Positions 27,546 to 38,112 are shown, counted from the first letter of the stretch. The stretch: 52,102 bases of DNA from an uncultured Hyphomicrobiales bacterium (GCA_903842455.1 CAIMLX010000092.1:1-52102); one strand, 5' to 3'. The notes: generated by a model not told the origin, from the sequence alone. Translations and numbers: made by a program.

Positions 27546-27806
27546 CTACTTCAGCGGGCCGCGATCAGCTTCCTCTTCTTCGAGCACCGCATTGGCCGCG
27601 GTCGCCGACAGTCGCACCTTGTCGCCCTCGATCTCAGCGACGAGGCTGCCCCGGATGAAGTGGTGGTGACCCTTGTGATGGCCCTCGCCGCTATCGTTCT
27701 TGGTCAGCTTGATGCGATCGCCCTCGACATGATCGACCGTGCCGATATGCACGCCGTCGGCACCGATGACTTCCATGTGCTCGCGGATGGATGAGAGGTT
27801 GGACAT
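27546..27806 (-). CDS. DUF2171 small protein, 86 aa
   Basis: It begins MSNLSSIREHMEVIGADGVHIGTVDHVEGDRIKLTKNDSGEGHHKGHHHFI, the typical PRC-barrel-like DUF2171 pattern (E-V-x-G-x-D-G-x-x-x-G-x-V-D and a His-rich loop before FI). These are stress-associated cytosolic proteins of unknown role. AAGGAGTATCC precedes the ATG. It is not obviously in an operon with trpA. Confidence 0.85.
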   Translation of the reverse strand: MSNLSSIREHMEVIGADGVHIGTVDHVEGDRIKLTKNDSGEGHHKGHHHFIRGSLVAEIEGDKVRLSATAANAVLEEEEADRGPLK

Positions 27807-27875
27807 TCCGGATACTCCTTGTTGAGTACCCGGAGTAACGCCCGAGGCCGCCGGAAGATGCGTCGCGGGCGCTGC

Positions 27876-28706
27876 CTATGCCGCCTCTTTCGCCCGCTTC
27901 ACGCCGCCGGCCAGCCCCGCCACCAGGCTGGTCACGGCGCCAACCGTGCCGGCCGTCGCCTTGCCATTGTCGAGCGAGCCGAGCACCGCATTGCAGATGG
28001 CGGTACCGACGGCGATGCCGTCCGATTCGCGGCCCATGCGGGCGGCATCTTCGGCGGTCTTGATACCAAAGCCGACCACGACGGGCAGGTCGGTGTGGGC
28101 CTTGATGCGCATCACGGCTTCGCCGACGGCCGCATGGTTCTTGATGCTGGCGCCAGTGATGCCGTTCATCGAGACGTAGTAGACGAAGCCCGAGGTGTTG
28201 TTCAGCACCGTCGGGAGGCGGGCCTCGTCCGTTGTCGGCGTCGCGAGCCGGATGAAGTTGATGTCGGCCTTGAGCGCCGGAATGCAGAGCTCTGCGTCCT
28301 CCTCGGGAGGCAGGTCGACGACGATCATCCCATCGACGCCCGCTGCCTTGGCGGCAACCAGAAACGCGTCGACGCCAAAGATGTAGATCGGGTTGTAATA
28401 CCCCATCAGCACGATCGGGGTGTCGGCATCCTTCCGGCGGAAGGCTTCGACCATGCTCAGCGTTTTGCGCATGGTCTGGCCGTTGGCCAGCGCCCGCTGG
28501 CCCGCCGCCTGCACGCCGGGGCCATCGGCCATCGGGTCGGAGAACGGCATGCCGAGCTCGATGATGTCGGCGCCAGCGGCCGGCAAGGCGTCGAGAATCG
28601 CCTGCGCGGTCGCGAGGTCCGGGTCACCGGCCATGGTGTAGGTGACGAGCGCCGGACGGCCTTCGGCAGCGCATCTGGCGAAGCGGGCAGGAATACGGGT
28701 GGTCAT
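27876..28706 (-). CDS. trpA: Tryptophan synthase alpha subunit, 276 aa
   Basis: It cleaves indole-3-glycerol phosphate to indole, which is channelled to TrpB. The signature is [16 protein letters not shown], with catalytic Glu50 and Asp61; GYYNP and the phosphate-binding VVVGFGIK follow. The start ATG at 28706 overlaps the trpB stop by four bases (ATGA), giving coupled translation. It ends with a Lys/Arg/Ala tail close to the DUF2171 gene. Confidence 0.96.
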   Translation of the reverse strand: MTTRIPARFARCAAEGRPALVTYTMAGDPDLATAQAILDALPAAGADIIELGMPFSDPMADGPGVQAAGQRALANGQTMRKTLSMVEAFRRKDADTPIVLMGYYNPIYIFGVDAFLVAAKAAGVDGMIVVDLPPEEDAELCIPALKADINFIRLATPTTDEARLPTVLNNTSGFVYYVSMNGITGASIKNHAAVGEAVMRIKAHTDLPVVVGFGIKTAEDAARMGRESDGIAVGTAICNAVLGSLDNGKATAGTVGAVTSLVAGLAGGVKRAKEAA

Positions 28707-29923
28707 TTGTTGAACCCCAGGTAACGGCCCACCGACTCGACATCCTTGTCGCCGCGGCCCGACAGGCAGAGCACGATGGTCTCGTCCTTGCGCATGGTCG
28801 GGGCGACCTTCATCACCTGGGCGAGGCCATGCGCACTTTCGAGCGCCGGGATGATGCCCTCGAGGCGGGTGCAAAGCTGGAACGCCTCGAGCGCCTCGTC
28901 GTCGGTAATCGGCGCGTAGGTGACGCGCTTGGTGTCGTGCAGGTAGGAATGCTCCGGGCCAACGCCCGGATAGTCGAGGCCGGCCGAGATCGAGTGGCCT
29001 TCGAGGATCTGGCCGTCGGCGTCCTGCAGCAGGTAGGTGCGGTTGCCGTGCAGCACGCCGGGGCGCCCGCCGGTCATCGAGGCGGCGTGGCCGTTCTCGA
29101 TGTCAACGCCGTGGCCGCCGGCTTCGGCGCCATAGATCTTCACCGAAGGATCGTCTAGGAAGGCATGGAAGGTGCCGATGGCATTCGAACCGCCGCCGAC
29201 GCAGGCGACCACGGCGTCGGGCAGCTTGCCTTCGGCCTCGAAGTGCTGCGCCTTGATCTCCTCGCCGATCACCGACTGGAAATTGCGGACCATCTCGGGA
29301 TAGGGGTGCGGGCCGGCTGCGGTGCCGATCAGGTAGTAGGTGCTCTCGACATTGGTCACCCAGTCGCGCAGCGCCTCGTTCATGGCGTCCTTGAGCGTGC
29401 CGGCACCCGCGGTGACGGCGCGAACCTCGGCGCCGAGCATCTTCATGCGCAGCACGTTGGGATACTGGCGCTCGACGTCGGTGGCGCCCATGAACACCAC
29501 GCAGGGCAGGTCGAACTTGGCGCACACCGTGGCGGTCGCGACGCCATGCTGGCCGGCACCGGTCTCGGCGATGATGCGGGTCTTGCCCATGCGCTTGGCG
29601 AGCAGGATCTGGCCCACCGTGTTGTTCAGCTTGTGGCTGCCGGTGTGGTTCAGCTCTTCGCGCTTGAAGTAGACCTTGGCGCCGCCGAGTTTTTCGGTCA
29701 GCCGCTCGGCGAAATAGAGCGGCGAGGGGCGGCCGGTATAGTGCTTGCCAAGGAATTCGACCTCGGCCTTGAAGGCCGGGTCGGCCTGGGCCTCGCGATA
29801 CGCCTTTTCGAGGTCGATGATCAGCGGCATCAGCGTTTCGGCGACGAAGCGGCCGCCGAAGATACCGAAGCGGCCCTGCTCGTCGGGGCCGTTACGCAGG
29901 GAATTGGCCCCGTGGACTGTCAT
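28703..29923 (-). CDS. trpB: Tryptophan synthase beta subunit, 406 aa
   Basis: This PLP enzyme joins indole and serine. The PLP lysine is Lys98 in [15 protein letters not shown], and the phosphate loop [10 protein letters not shown] is present. AAGGAG lies ten bases before the ATG at 29923. In related genomes trpF precedes trpB in one operon. Here the sequence upstream of trpB is a short spacer followed by the end of a giant coiled-coil gene, so trpF is absent and trpB must have its own promoter. Confidence 0.97.
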   Translation of the reverse strand: MTVHGANSLRNGPDEQGRFGIFGGRFVAETLMPLIIDLEKAYREAQADPAFKAEVEFLGKHYTGRPSPLYFAERLTEKLGGAKVYFKREELNHTGSHKLNNTVGQILLAKRMGKTRIIAETGAGQHGVATATVCAKFDLPCVVFMGATDVERQYPNVLRMKMLGAEVRAVTAGAGTLKDAMNEALRDWVTNVESTYYLIGTAAGPHPYPEMVRNFQSVIGEEIKAQHFEAEGKLPDAVVACVGGGSNAIGTFHAFLDDPSVKIYGAEAGGHGVDIENGHAASMTGGRPGVLHGNRTYLLQDADGQILEGHSISAGLDYPGVGPEHSYLHDTKRVTYAPITDDEALEAFQLCTRLEGIIPALESAHGLAQVMKVAPTMRKDETIVLCLSGRGDKDVESVGRYLGFNK

Positions 29924-30117
29924 TCTAGTCTAGCTCCTTACTATCAAAAATCGGACCGACCGGAACATCGAATGACCAGACGCGCAGCAAGCCTCTCGCC
30001 TAAGTTCCCGCACCCTTGGGCCGCCTCTCAAATGAAAACTGGCAATAAGTTGTAGGCTCTTTGCGCTCTACGGCAGTCCACTCACGCAATTGCGGACGAC
30101 CGACCCCACGAGTGCTG

Positions 30118-33100
30118 CTACAAAATCCCACTCCCGTGAGCCAACAGGGTATAGACTTGCCCACGATTGCTGGCGAGCAGCGTCTTCACTGCGGCCTGTG
30201 CATTAGTGCCGGAGGCTTTATTCTTCACTTCCCCCTCAAATTCTGCCATAAAAATATTGGCGCTGTCTCTAAAGGCTGGTTCATTCTGCAGCCTGCTTTG
30301 GGTCAGCTTAAGGAGCGATAGCCCCAGATCAGAATAAATCCCTTCCGAGAAGCTATTCACTTCCCCGACCTGGTACTTCTTCCAAGCTTGCTCGAAAGCG
30401 CTACGCGTGAACAGCTGCTGCGCCTGCGCCTCAATCTCGGCGAGGTAAGGATGCTTGGGCGATTTGACCGACACGGCCTGAGCAGCCCCGGGACGAGTCT
30501 TGGGGGGCGGTGTTGCAGCGGCTAGCTTCTGGCCACTTTCGGGCCGTCCCGCATCACGGCTGCCGTTGGCCGGAGTGCTGACCTCAGCCTGCGCGCGAAC
30601 GAGGTTATTTAGCTCTGATAGCGCCCCAATTTGCTCGGTGACCACCTGGCGCATCCGCGCCGCCGCTGTTTTGGTCTCTTCCGGCAGCTCAAGCACGGCC
30701 CGCGTGAGCGCCGACTTCGTTTGCTCGAGTTGCATCTGGATCTCCTCTGCCACGTCCCTGAGAGAGGCAGCAGTGGACTTGATACTCTTCTGGGTCTCCG
30801 TGAACGCCGCCTGCATCTCACCAATCACCGACACATGCGACGACTTCACCACCTCTCCAGCTCGCCTGCCCTCCACCACCGCGTTCTCAACCAGATTGCC
30901 AATCTGGTTGCTCACCCGCCGTGAGGTCTGCTCAAGCGCATCCTCGAGGCTTTGTGAGTTTCGGTCAAAGGTCGCCTCGAAGGCCTCCTGATTGGTATTA
31001 AGGGTTTCAGCCAGTTTCCGTGCTACACCTGAAACCAGCGCCTGAGTCTTGTCCGCGCTTGAGACCAGCGCGAATTGGACTTTTTCATCGCTGGTTGTCA
31101 GCGCTTCGCTGATCCTCTGAGTCACCAAGCCAAGCGCTGACTGAACGTCGTCAGTCACGCTTCGGACTGCATCCTGCACTTCGTTGGCACTTACAGCTAG
31201 GGTGGTATTCATGGCTTCATGAGCGTTGGCAACAGTATCAACGATCTCGCCTTGGTTCTTCAGCAGCAGGTCTGCAATCGACCTTGTCGCGTCAGCAACA
31301 CGTTGCTCTGTGGCTGTCATACTGCCGTCGACGAGCTCGAGCAGACTCCGTATCGGCAGCGCGACTTGCTCGACACGTACACCCAGTTCCTCGACCAGTT
31401 GCCGCAGCGCCGACTTGTTGGCTTCTACCCCGGCCACAGCCGCATCGCCGCTGTTCACCAGGTGAGCATTGGCCCGCTCCAGTGCCTCCGTACGCTCGAC
31501 GAGCTGACCGGTGATTGCTGACAGATCTGCGCTGGCACCACCCATGGCACGCCGCAGTTCGGCGATATGTGTATCCATCTGCAAACCAGTGACATGCATG
31601 TTTTCCATGGCTTCACGCATGCTTGCGGCATACGCCTCAGTCTGCCTGCCGACGTCGCCCTTGAGCGCCTTGAGTCCCACTTGCGCGAACTCCACCACTT
31701 CCTGGAGGTGCTGACCTGACTCGCCCCACCGCGTAGAAAGTAGGGAAAGCTCTGCGGAAACCTTCGCCGTCGACGTCGAAAGCAATTCCTCAGCCCGAAG
31801 CGAACCGTCCGTCAGCGCCCGCTCCAGTTTCTCACAATGATCTGCGACACTTGCATCCAGTTCGGCGCTCTTAGCGGTAACCAGGGCTGAAAACTCCGAC
31901 GTCGATCTGTCGACTGACACATTCAGCTCGCTCAACTGCCGCACGATTGTATCAGTTGCCGTCAGCGCCGTGTCAGCAACGAGTTCTTCGATGGTCGTTG
32001 CAACCGTCTGCACTTTCTGGAGGGCGATACCCATCGCGTCGCCCATGTGACCGGCCACCGCCTCAACGTCGGTCAGCACTGACTTGGCAACTGAGCCGAA
32101 CCGCTGCGTTACCGTGTTGTCGAGGCGGCTAGCGAGGCCATCAAGCTCACCCATCGAGCCAATGATTGCCTCATTCACCTCCTTGTTAATCTGGAAGAGC
32201 TTGTCTGCAGCGATCTCGACGCGAGCCGAAATGGCCTCAGGAAGCGCCCCCAACCGTTGGTCAAAAATGTCGATAAGGTTCTCACGAGCAGTGTCGGACG
32301 CCTCAGCCATGACAAACGACAGCTTGTCGGCAGCGTCCCGGACTGCGGTGGTTACTTGCTCGACACGCTCGCCAACAAGAGCTTCGGCGTTACCGACATC
32401 AATTAGGGCGTGTTCTACCGCGCGACTGATGTCCTCCGAAACCTTCCCGGCAGTGTTCGAAACCATGTTGGACAGACTTTCAACCCGTCCAGTCACTACC
32501 TCAACCACGCTCGCAATGCTCTGTATCAGGCTATCGCGTACGCCTTCGGCGCTCTCCTGAACCAGACTCACCATGGCCTCGGCGTTTTCGGCGACTTGCG
32601 AGTTAAGCTTCCTGCCATGGGCGGACAGGGCGTCAATACCTCCCTCCATCGCACCACCAATACGCGTAACGGTAGTTGCGACGCTGCTTTCGAGCCGATC
32701 AGTCTCCGCAGTCAGGGTCGCCTCGATTTCCTGCCGCTGCTGTGACAAAGCAACCGTGAGAGCCTTGGAATGCGTCTCTAGCGCACCCAGCACTCCGGCG
32801 GTTTGGGTGGCAACAGTTCGTGACGTCTCCCCATAGGTCGCGGAGAATTCTTCGGTTCGCCGGCTAAGGCCGTCCACGAGATCGCGTGTCTGGCTCTCGA
32901 GGGTAGCATCCAGCATCCTAACCCCAGCCTCGATGGTAGCCCGCATCTGCTCGTGCTTGCCGACCAGCAGTTCACCCAAGGCCCCCGTTCGAGACGATAC
33001 CACGGCGTCGATCGAGACCTCGTGCTCGGTCAACAAGGCTGCCAGTTTATCTCTTAGCGCTTTGAACTTTGACTCGGCTTGTTCGGCCCCCAGCTGCGAC

Positions 33101-36021
33101 AACGCCTCCGCATCAGCCATAATGCTGTCGAGCCGCGCCAAGCTTCCCGAAAGCTGCCCCTCGATCCCGCGCTGACTCTCTGCCAAGCCGTTCTCAAGCG
33201 CTTTGGTTTGTTGGGTAAGCGCTGTGAGGAACACCTCGCTGTGTCCGGCCATCATGCGATCAATGTCGGAAGCACCAGCGCCGAGAGCCTTCCCAACGTC
33301 CTTGCTACCCTCCACGAGCACGGCAACCAGTTCCTCCCGGCGAGTGGTCATCGTCGCGCCAAGCTCGGATATGGACGTACCGACCAACTCACCGAATGTC
33401 GCTGTGGAACCTGATAGTTCGCCTTCTAGAGTGGACATCAGTGCTGCGATATCACCCTTGAGCACATCGACGCTGGCAACTATTCGGCCGTTCGTGTCCT
33501 CGAGGCCGGCGCCCAGTAGCGCCGAACGCTGTTCGATTGCCGCAATCAATGCGCCAGCCCTGTCGGAAAGAATGTCTTCAGTCGCTTGGACGCTACCCGT
33601 GATCCGAGTGGCCACAGCGTCTGCCGCAACAGAGAGTCTCCCTTGGGCTTCCGCGTTCGTTTGCTCCAGACGGGAGGTTAGCTTGTCGAGACCGGCGACC
33701 AAGGCATTTTGTATAGCTTCGCTCTGCTCTGCGAGAGCGTCGGCCAGCGACGCGGATCCGGTTTTCACCGTGTCCTTGAGCTCTTCTGACTGAGACGCAA
33801 TGGCCGACGTCAGGATATCGGCCTGAGCTGTTAGCGCTTGTGAGCTCTCAGAGAGCGCATCCGTCAGGTACCGAGTGCGGTGGGATAGGGTTTCTGTGAG
33901 CTCCCGAGTGCGCAGACCGACGACTTCGTCGAACGTCCCGAGCTTCTCCTCAAGGACGACCTCCAAGAAGGCTGCCCGCGCGGTGAAACCGGATTCGAAC
34001 TTGTCCAATGCACCAGATAGTTTGTTCGCCCGATCCGAAATGCCGTCAGAGATTCCACCTGCACGCAGAGACAGCACTTGATCAAGGCGCTCGGTACCAG
34101 TGTCAAGAGCGGCGAGAAGCTCGCTCGTTCTTGTACCGACACCTTCGACCAGGATACTCGAGCGTCGACTGAGCATTTCGTCGAGCGTATCGGCGTGCTG
34201 CGTGACGAGCGCCTCGAATCTATCTGAGCGCCTGACCAGCGCTAGTTCCAGTTCCTCGCCGCGGCTGCCGAGTGCTTCGTTCAGGCTGGCTACTCGACCA
34301 ACCAACGCTTCGAATTGGCTGGCACGGTTGTCCAATACGGCCGTAAGTTCTGTCGAACTGCCACTGACGGCCGTCAAGATGCGCTCGGCGTTTTGTTCCA
34401 GCACCTCGTTGAATTCCGTTACTCGCGTTAGCAAGGACTCAGAAATATCCTCGTTGCGCGTCTGCAGCGTCTGGTCCAGCGCCTTCATTCGCGCTTCGAT
34501 CGACAAATTCAGTCGGTCATGCTCGTTGCGAATCGCCTCACGGACGCTGGTCGCCGTTGACTGTATATCGGTCGCTATCGCGCCTAGGTTTGTGGCGACC
34601 GTGTCCGTGATCGATGCCCGCACCCCCTTGACCTGCTTTTCGATGCCTTCTGTGCTTTGAGCGATTGCCTCGATAAGCGTCTCGGTCCGCTGCAAATAGA
34701 CGTCGCGCAACTCGGATAGCTCTTGTGAAAATCTGCCGCTCGCAGCGGACAACTCGGAGACGACCGCACCGCCGCGATCACCCAGTGAACGATCCAGTGA
34801 CCCTATCCTGTCGTCAATCTGCGTCACGATCTGATCGACCCGGCCGGAAAAGGCCTGGAGCGCGCTGTTACCTGCGATATCGAAGCGCTCTCGGGAACGC
34901 TCGGAGATCTCCTCCACGCTGGAGTTGAAATCAAGGGCAGCTGATTGCAGTCGCAATTCGATCGCGCCAACCTGAGTATGAAGCTGCTCGTCCAGTTGCC
35001 GAACCAGCCCCGATAGAAGCGTCTCGGCTTCCTTCGAACGCGCCGCTATATCGCTTGAGACGCGGTTGCCGATCGTCTCGAAATTGGACGCCACCTGATT
35101 GCCGCGTTCGCGTATCTGGTCCAGCAAGGTAATACCGCCCTGCCCCAACAGTTTCGCAAGCGACTGTGTACGATAGTCTACGGCCGCGGTGAGGGCACTC
35201 GTCCGTGTCTCCAGCTCCGCCAACAGGTCTTGCGACGAACTCCGAAGGCTTTCGGTCATTGTATTGCCAGACTTTTCGAGGTCGGTCAGAGCGACGCTGA
35301 CTCCCTCCGCGATGGCAGCCCGCACCGCGTCTGTGCCATCCAAGAAGGCCTCGCGCTGCGTCATCAGCGAGGCCGCAGCCTGTTCAGCACGCGCCGCACC
35401 CACCTGATAAGCAGCCTCCACACTCGCCACCTGCTCCGACACCGACCCCCTAAGCGTCCCCAACTGGGAGACCACTCGATCGAGTTCGTCGCTTAAACTG
35501 GCAAGTTCTCGACGCGTCTCCCCAACCTTGGACTGAATCTGCTCAGCGTGAACTTTGTTCGGGTCGGCAACTCGCTCGGCCGACGGGGCCGACCTTGTTC
35601 GCATGCTTAGCCCCACGGCGATGCCGCCAAAAGTCGCCGCCGCAGTAAACAATAAAGCCTGCCAAATCCCCACCACGCTGCCCGCGTCCTCGGACACAGA
35701 ACCAACAATCAGGGCGACGACCATCAGCGCGATGGCCGCAACAACCGCAAGAATCATGCCTGGCCGCGGACCTAGCATGCTAGGACGCAATTGCCGCCTC
35801 GCTAGCGGCGCGGGGTTGTCGTCGTTGGCAACGATGAAGGGGTGGCCGCTTTTGGCGGAGGGATCGATGCGGGTCGACGCGATACGTTCAAGTGCTACCG
35901 TCAGGTCGTCCTCTGACCTTGCGTCTCCATTCAGCTCTGGCTCCAGCAGCGCTGCCTCCACAGCCTCGTAGAACTTAGTGTCTACTACTGCCGACCCTTC
36001 CGCCGCATCCAACGTCGCCAA
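30118..36021 (-). CDS. Giant membrane-anchored coiled-coil protein, GPR/RgsE-like, 1967 aa
   Basis: Translation probably starts at TTG 36021, with AGGGGG eight bases upstream that overlaps the TAG of the preceding small gene. Residues 1-85 are cytosolic, and two TM segments (about 89-108 and 118-139) form a hairpin. Roughly 1650 residues of unbroken helix follow with recurring Ala/Leu-rich 11- and 33-residue-like units (for example RTSELLAALDTGTERLDQVL). The tail after a Pro/Lys linker (about 1840) is globular and ends RGQVYTLLAHGSGIL. From memory, that tail resembles the conserved C-terminus (…GKVYTMLAHAAGRF) of the Growth Pole Ring protein, an apolipoprotein-like scaffold for polar growth in Rhizobiales. 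The GPR link is an inference and the sequence is divergent. Confidence 0.75.
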   Translation of the reverse strand: MATLDAAEGSAVVDTKFYEAVEAALLEPELNGDARSEDDLTVALERIASTRIDPSAKSGHPFIVANDDNPAPLARRQLRPSMLGPRPGMILAVVAAIALMVVALIVGSVSEDAGSVVGIWQALLFTAAATFGGIAVGLSMRTRSAPSAERVADPNKVHAEQIQSKVGETRRELASLSDELDRVVSQLGTLRGSVSEQVASVEAAYQVGAARAEQAAASLMTQREAFLDGTDAVRAAIAEGVSVALTDLEKSGNTMTESLRSSSQDLLAELETRTSALTAAVDYRTQSLAKLLGQGGITLLDQIRERGNQVASNFETIGNRVSSDIAARSKEAETLLSGLVRQLDEQLHTQVGAIELRLQSAALDFNSSVEEISERSRERFDIAGNSALQAFSGRVDQIVTQIDDRIGSLDRSLGDRGGAVVSELSAASGRFSQELSELRDVYLQRTETLIEAIAQSTEGIEKQVKGVRASITDTVATNLGAIATDIQSTATSVREAIRNEHDRLNLSIEARMKALDQTLQTRNEDISESLLTRVTEFNEVLEQNAERILTAVSGSSTELTAVLDNRASQFEALVGRVASLNEALGSRGEELELALVRRSDRFEALVTQHADTLDEMLSRRSSILVEGVGTRTSELLAALDTGTERLDQVLSLRAGGISDGISDRANKLSGALDKFESGFTARAAFLEVVLEEKLGTFDEVVGLRTRELTETLSHRTRYLTDALSESSQALTAQADILTSAIASQSEELKDTVKTGSASLADALAEQSEAIQNALVAGLDKLTSRLEQTNAEAQGRLSVAADAVATRITGSVQATEDILSDRAGALIAAIEQRSALLGAGLEDTNGRIVASVDVLKGDIAALMSTLEGELSGSTATFGELVGTSISELGATMTTRREELVAVLVEGSKDVGKALGAGASDIDRMMAGHSEVFLTALTQQTKALENGLAESQRGIEGQLSGSLARLDSIMADAEALSQLGAEQAESKFKALRDKLAALLTEHEVSIDAVVSSRTGALGELLVGKHEQMRATIEAGVRMLDATLESQTRDLVDGLSRRTEEFSATYGETSRTVATQTAGVLGALETHSKALTVALSQQRQEIEATLTAETDRLESSVATTVTRIGGAMEGGIDALSAHGRKLNSQVAENAEAMVSLVQESAEGVRDSLIQSIASVVEVVTGRVESLSNMVSNTAGKVSEDISRAVEHALIDVGNAEALVGERVEQVTTAVRDAADKLSFVMAEASDTARENLIDIFDQRLGALPEAISARVEIAADKLFQINKEVNEAIIGSMGELDGLASRLDNTVTQRFGSVAKSVLTDVEAVAGHMGDAMGIALQKVQTVATTIEELVADTALTATDTIVRQLSELNVSVDRSTSEFSALVTAKSAELDASVADHCEKLERALTDGSLRAEELLSTSTAKVSAELSLLSTRWGESGQHLQEVVEFAQVGLKALKGDVGRQTEAYAASMREAMENMHVTGLQMDTHIAELRRAMGGASADLSAITGQLVERTEALERANAHLVNSGDAAVAGVEANKSALRQLVEELGVRVEQVALPIRSLLELVDGSMTATEQRVADATRSIADLLLKNQGEIVDTVANAHEAMNTTLAVSANEVQDAVRSVTDDVQSALGLVTQRISEALTTSDEKVQFALVSSADKTQALVSGVARKLAETLNTNQEAFEATFDRNSQSLEDALEQTSRRVSNQIGNLVENAVVEGRRAGEVVKSSHVSVIGEMQAAFTETQKSIKSTAASLRDVAEEIQMQLEQTKSALTRAVLELPEETKTAAARMRQVVTEQIGALSELNNLVRAQAEVSTPANGSRDAGRPESGQKLAAATPPPKTRPGAAQAVSVKSPKHPYLAEIEAQAQQLFTRSAFEQAWKKYQVGEVNSFSEGIYSDLGLSLLKLTQSRLQNEPAFRDSANIFMAEFEGEVKNKASGTNAQAAVKTLLASNRGQVYTLLAHGSGIL

Positions 36022-36030
36022 CTCAGCCCC

Positions 36031-36327
36031 CTACGCACTGGGGGTGCTGCCTTGCTCCCCCATAAACACAGCGGGGCAGCTAGTAGGTTGGGCAGGTCGG
36101 ATGACACCTGCAATCCACACCATTTCCCATCCAGATAGTTCATATTGGATCGGTTTATCGGTTCGGAACTTCAGACAGGCGACTCTCAAAGCGTCTAGCT
36201 GCAGCGGGTCAAGTGGGGGTGCCGACTGTTGCGGCGGCTCACCCCCCGGCCGAACCAAACGCATCGTCGCCATGGCGTCGATGGTGCCGGACGGAGCTAA
36301 GGAGGCCGTTACAAGCATTTCTATCAT
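36031..36327 (-). CDS. Small unknown protein immediately upstream of the giant gene, 98 aa
   Basis: The ATG at 36327 follows AAGAAG. The stop TAG (36031-36033) forms part of the Shine-Dalgarno of the 1967-aa gene nine bases later, so the two are almost certainly co-transcribed and probably translationally coupled. The protein has no TM or cysteine pattern. A central Pro/Gln segment (GGEPPQQSAPPLDP) is followed by a compact domain with LRVACLKFRTDKPIQYELSGWEMVWIAG. I do not recognise it. A further upstream ATG at 36351 in the same frame is possible. Confidence 0.5.
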   Translation of the reverse strand: MIEMLVTASLAPSGTIDAMATMRLVRPGGEPPQQSAPPLDPLQLDALRVACLKFRTDKPIQYELSGWEMVWIAGVIRPAQPTSCPAVFMGEQGSTPSA

Positions 36328-36351
36328 GGTTCTTCTTGGTCGTCGGCCCAC

Positions 36352-36810
36352 ATAGACAGCTTATATATCATTATAGCTAGAAATTTTTTTATTGCTGTTT
36401 ACATGAGCCTAGTTACTCGACAGGTGGTCCATTACCATGTGACGCGACTGCTGGGCGGATCGACTTTACGCTTGCAACTCTTGGTACTCTCGGCTGCAAA
36501 CAGACCAGGATCACCAAACTGGGGTGCCAGATACAGCTAGTCTCAACTGTAGATCGGCTAGCGTGGTTAGGCGGCGGCAATGCAGACGTTGAGAATGCCG
36601 AAAACACCACAGACAAATTGTGATTGGGTCCGGCTGCGACTGCCACGCGTGTCAAACGGGCTCTGAAGCCCGCTGTTGCGCCGCGCACCCGTCCACGGCT
36701 TACGGCCCAGTAGGACACCGAATAACGTTCCCAATTTATCAGTCGCCCCGTCGGCTATCGACCCAGCGCCACAACGTATGGCGCCACCCGCAAAACGAGG
36801 TCGCGCAAAT
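36352..36810. other. Gene-poor spacer with an A/T-rich promoter-like patch
   Basis: Bases 36355-36410 are strikingly A/T-rich compared with everything to the left and contain a TATAAT on the minus strand. The rest has only short frames with no ribosome sites or conserved features; I see no gene in it. Confidence 0.4.
36370..36375 (-). promoter_or_regulatory. Candidate -10 box for the giant-gene operon
   Basis: TATAAT on the minus strand, about 43 bases ahead of the 98-aa gene, preceded by a run of seven A's and three T's. No good -35 is seen at 16-18 bases, so this is a suggestion only. Confidence 0.3.
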
Positions 36811-37080
36811 TCACCCTAGGCTTCTCGCATTCCGACCATCCGCAAGACCCTCTGCAGGTCGCATAGCCCCTTGGCAACCGCCGCACTGGAGGCCCGACTG
36901 CAGGTAGTTGTGAACCAGATGACCGGCTGCCGTGATTGCTTCAGCCAACGAAGTGACGAATTGGCGACGCGCCACTACCGTGCGACCGACCAACGCCTGA
37001 CGACGAGCTTCGATACGATAACCAAACAAGTCCGGCTCGACCGCAACGACTACCACTAGGCCCCTTTCTGTTGAAAACAT
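36811..37080 (-). CDS. Possible small unknown protein, 89 aa
   Basis: The ATG at 37080 follows AAGAGAT. The frame reads MFSTERGLVVVVAVEPDLFGYRIEAR and later RQFVTSLAEAITAAGHLVHNYLQ, then a CGGC cysteine pair. The alternation of hydrophobic strand and amphipathic helix and sensible codon use make it look like coding sequence, but I know no family. The ORF extends further upstream without a credible start. Confidence 0.35.
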   Translation of the reverse strand: MFSTERGLVVVVAVEPDLFGYRIEARRQALVGRTVVARRQFVTSLAEAITAAGHLVHNYLQSGLQCGGCQGAMRPAEGLADGRNARSLG

Positions 37081-37139
37081 GCATATCTCTTCGAAAACCC
37101 ACGCGTCACATGGTCCTCGCACAACAGCGCTGGCTTTCA

Positions 37140-37394
37140 CTATGAGGTGGAGTCTAGCGCGTGAGGGCCCGGATGACGGAACCACGCGCGCGTAAACGAA
37201 CCAGCCCCTTGTTCGCCGCATAGACTGCAGTGCATCCGGCGATGGACGGTGGCGACCGACTGCAAGTTCCCGAACGGCAACGACGCCGGGGTAAACAACC
37301 GAGTGCCGCCACACCGGCTGCAGCAGTACTCAAGCGCTCCACCAGAGCGTCGCAAGTCCCCAATTGTATTAACTGGCCTAGAACGCACTCTCAC
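37140..37394 (-). CDS. Small zinc-ribbon protein, about 84 aa
   Basis: The frame contains NTIGDLRRSGGALEYCCSRCG, then LFTPASLPFG, then RRMHCSLCG. This is the two-CxxC layout with an intervening PASLP segment seen in short zinc-ribbon proteins scattered through Rhizobiales accessory DNA. Translation probably starts at GTG 37394 or GTG 37388, behind AAGGTAGGG. The much longer frame upstream is not coding-like. Its function is unknown; such proteins may bind nucleic acid. It sits in a lower-GC, gene-poor stretch, consistent with acquired DNA. Confidence 0.5.
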   Translation of the reverse strand: MRVRSRPVNTIGDLRRSGGALEYCCSRCGGTRLFTPASLPFGNLQSVATVHRRMHCSLCGEQGAGSFTRAWFRHPGPHALDSTS

Positions 37395-38112
37395 CCCTAC
37401 CTTGCTTGTGCATGGACCGCGGCGTGACCATGCAGTGCGCCACTTGAGTTTGCTGCAAGCGCCCTTGTCGCATTGTCTCGGGTCGATCTGGGGTTCCGAT
37501 TTCGAAGCTACCCCCCCGCAAGACTCACCGCAGCACGAGGTTAATGCGATCAAGGAAAGTACAATTCGCGTTTCGGCGCCACGATGAATACATTTTCGTA
37601 ATTAATGCACCGTCGTGAATACAATTCCCCCCGAAACGTGCCGGAATGTGCTCGCGCATTGTGCACTCAGTCGCCCCATCAGATGGGTGGGCAAGAGTTG
37701 CAGAGCGGAACTATGCTATTCAAGGCGGAACAGACGGTCTCAACCCTCCCGCTCGTTCTAAGGGGGGCGTAAACCTGTTGTGCCGGCGAGGGGTCGCAGC
37801 GCAACGCCCCTCGGCCTGCTGCAGGGGCGCAGGTTGGTATCATGCTGCCGCAATGGCTTCGGCGCCCTAGCAACCTACGTTCATAGCACCTTGTCATTGC
37901 GGCCGATTGTCAGCTCCCCACACTTTAGGGAGACACTGACTTTGGTCAGATTTCGCCTCAACACCGCTTTGCGCGGCGATACTCAAATCGGCATTCTCGC
38001 TACACCTTTCGCCAAGAGCCTCAAGCACGCCCTCAATCCGAAGCGCCAACCTGCGAAATCTCGAGTCCGGCTACCCCGCTCTATTGGCGACGCGAAAAAA
38101 CAGTGTGCGAAC
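37395..38112. other. Gene-poor spacer
   Basis: About 720 bases with mixed composition and only unconvincing frames on either strand. A/T-rich patches near 37550-37630 could be promoters for the minus-strand zinc-ribbon gene. No repeats or RNA genes are recognised. Confidence 0.4.

Noticed and set aside
36039-36062. TGGGGGTGCTG near the start of the giant gene, like the stem of the tail hairpins
   Set aside because: The facing sequence pairs only over the G-run and not the TGCTG part, and it overlaps the coding start region; likely coincidence.
36413-36718. A 101-residue minus-strand frame in the spacer upstream of the giant-gene operon
   Set aside because: It has no ribosome site, unlikely composition and no motif; treated as chance.
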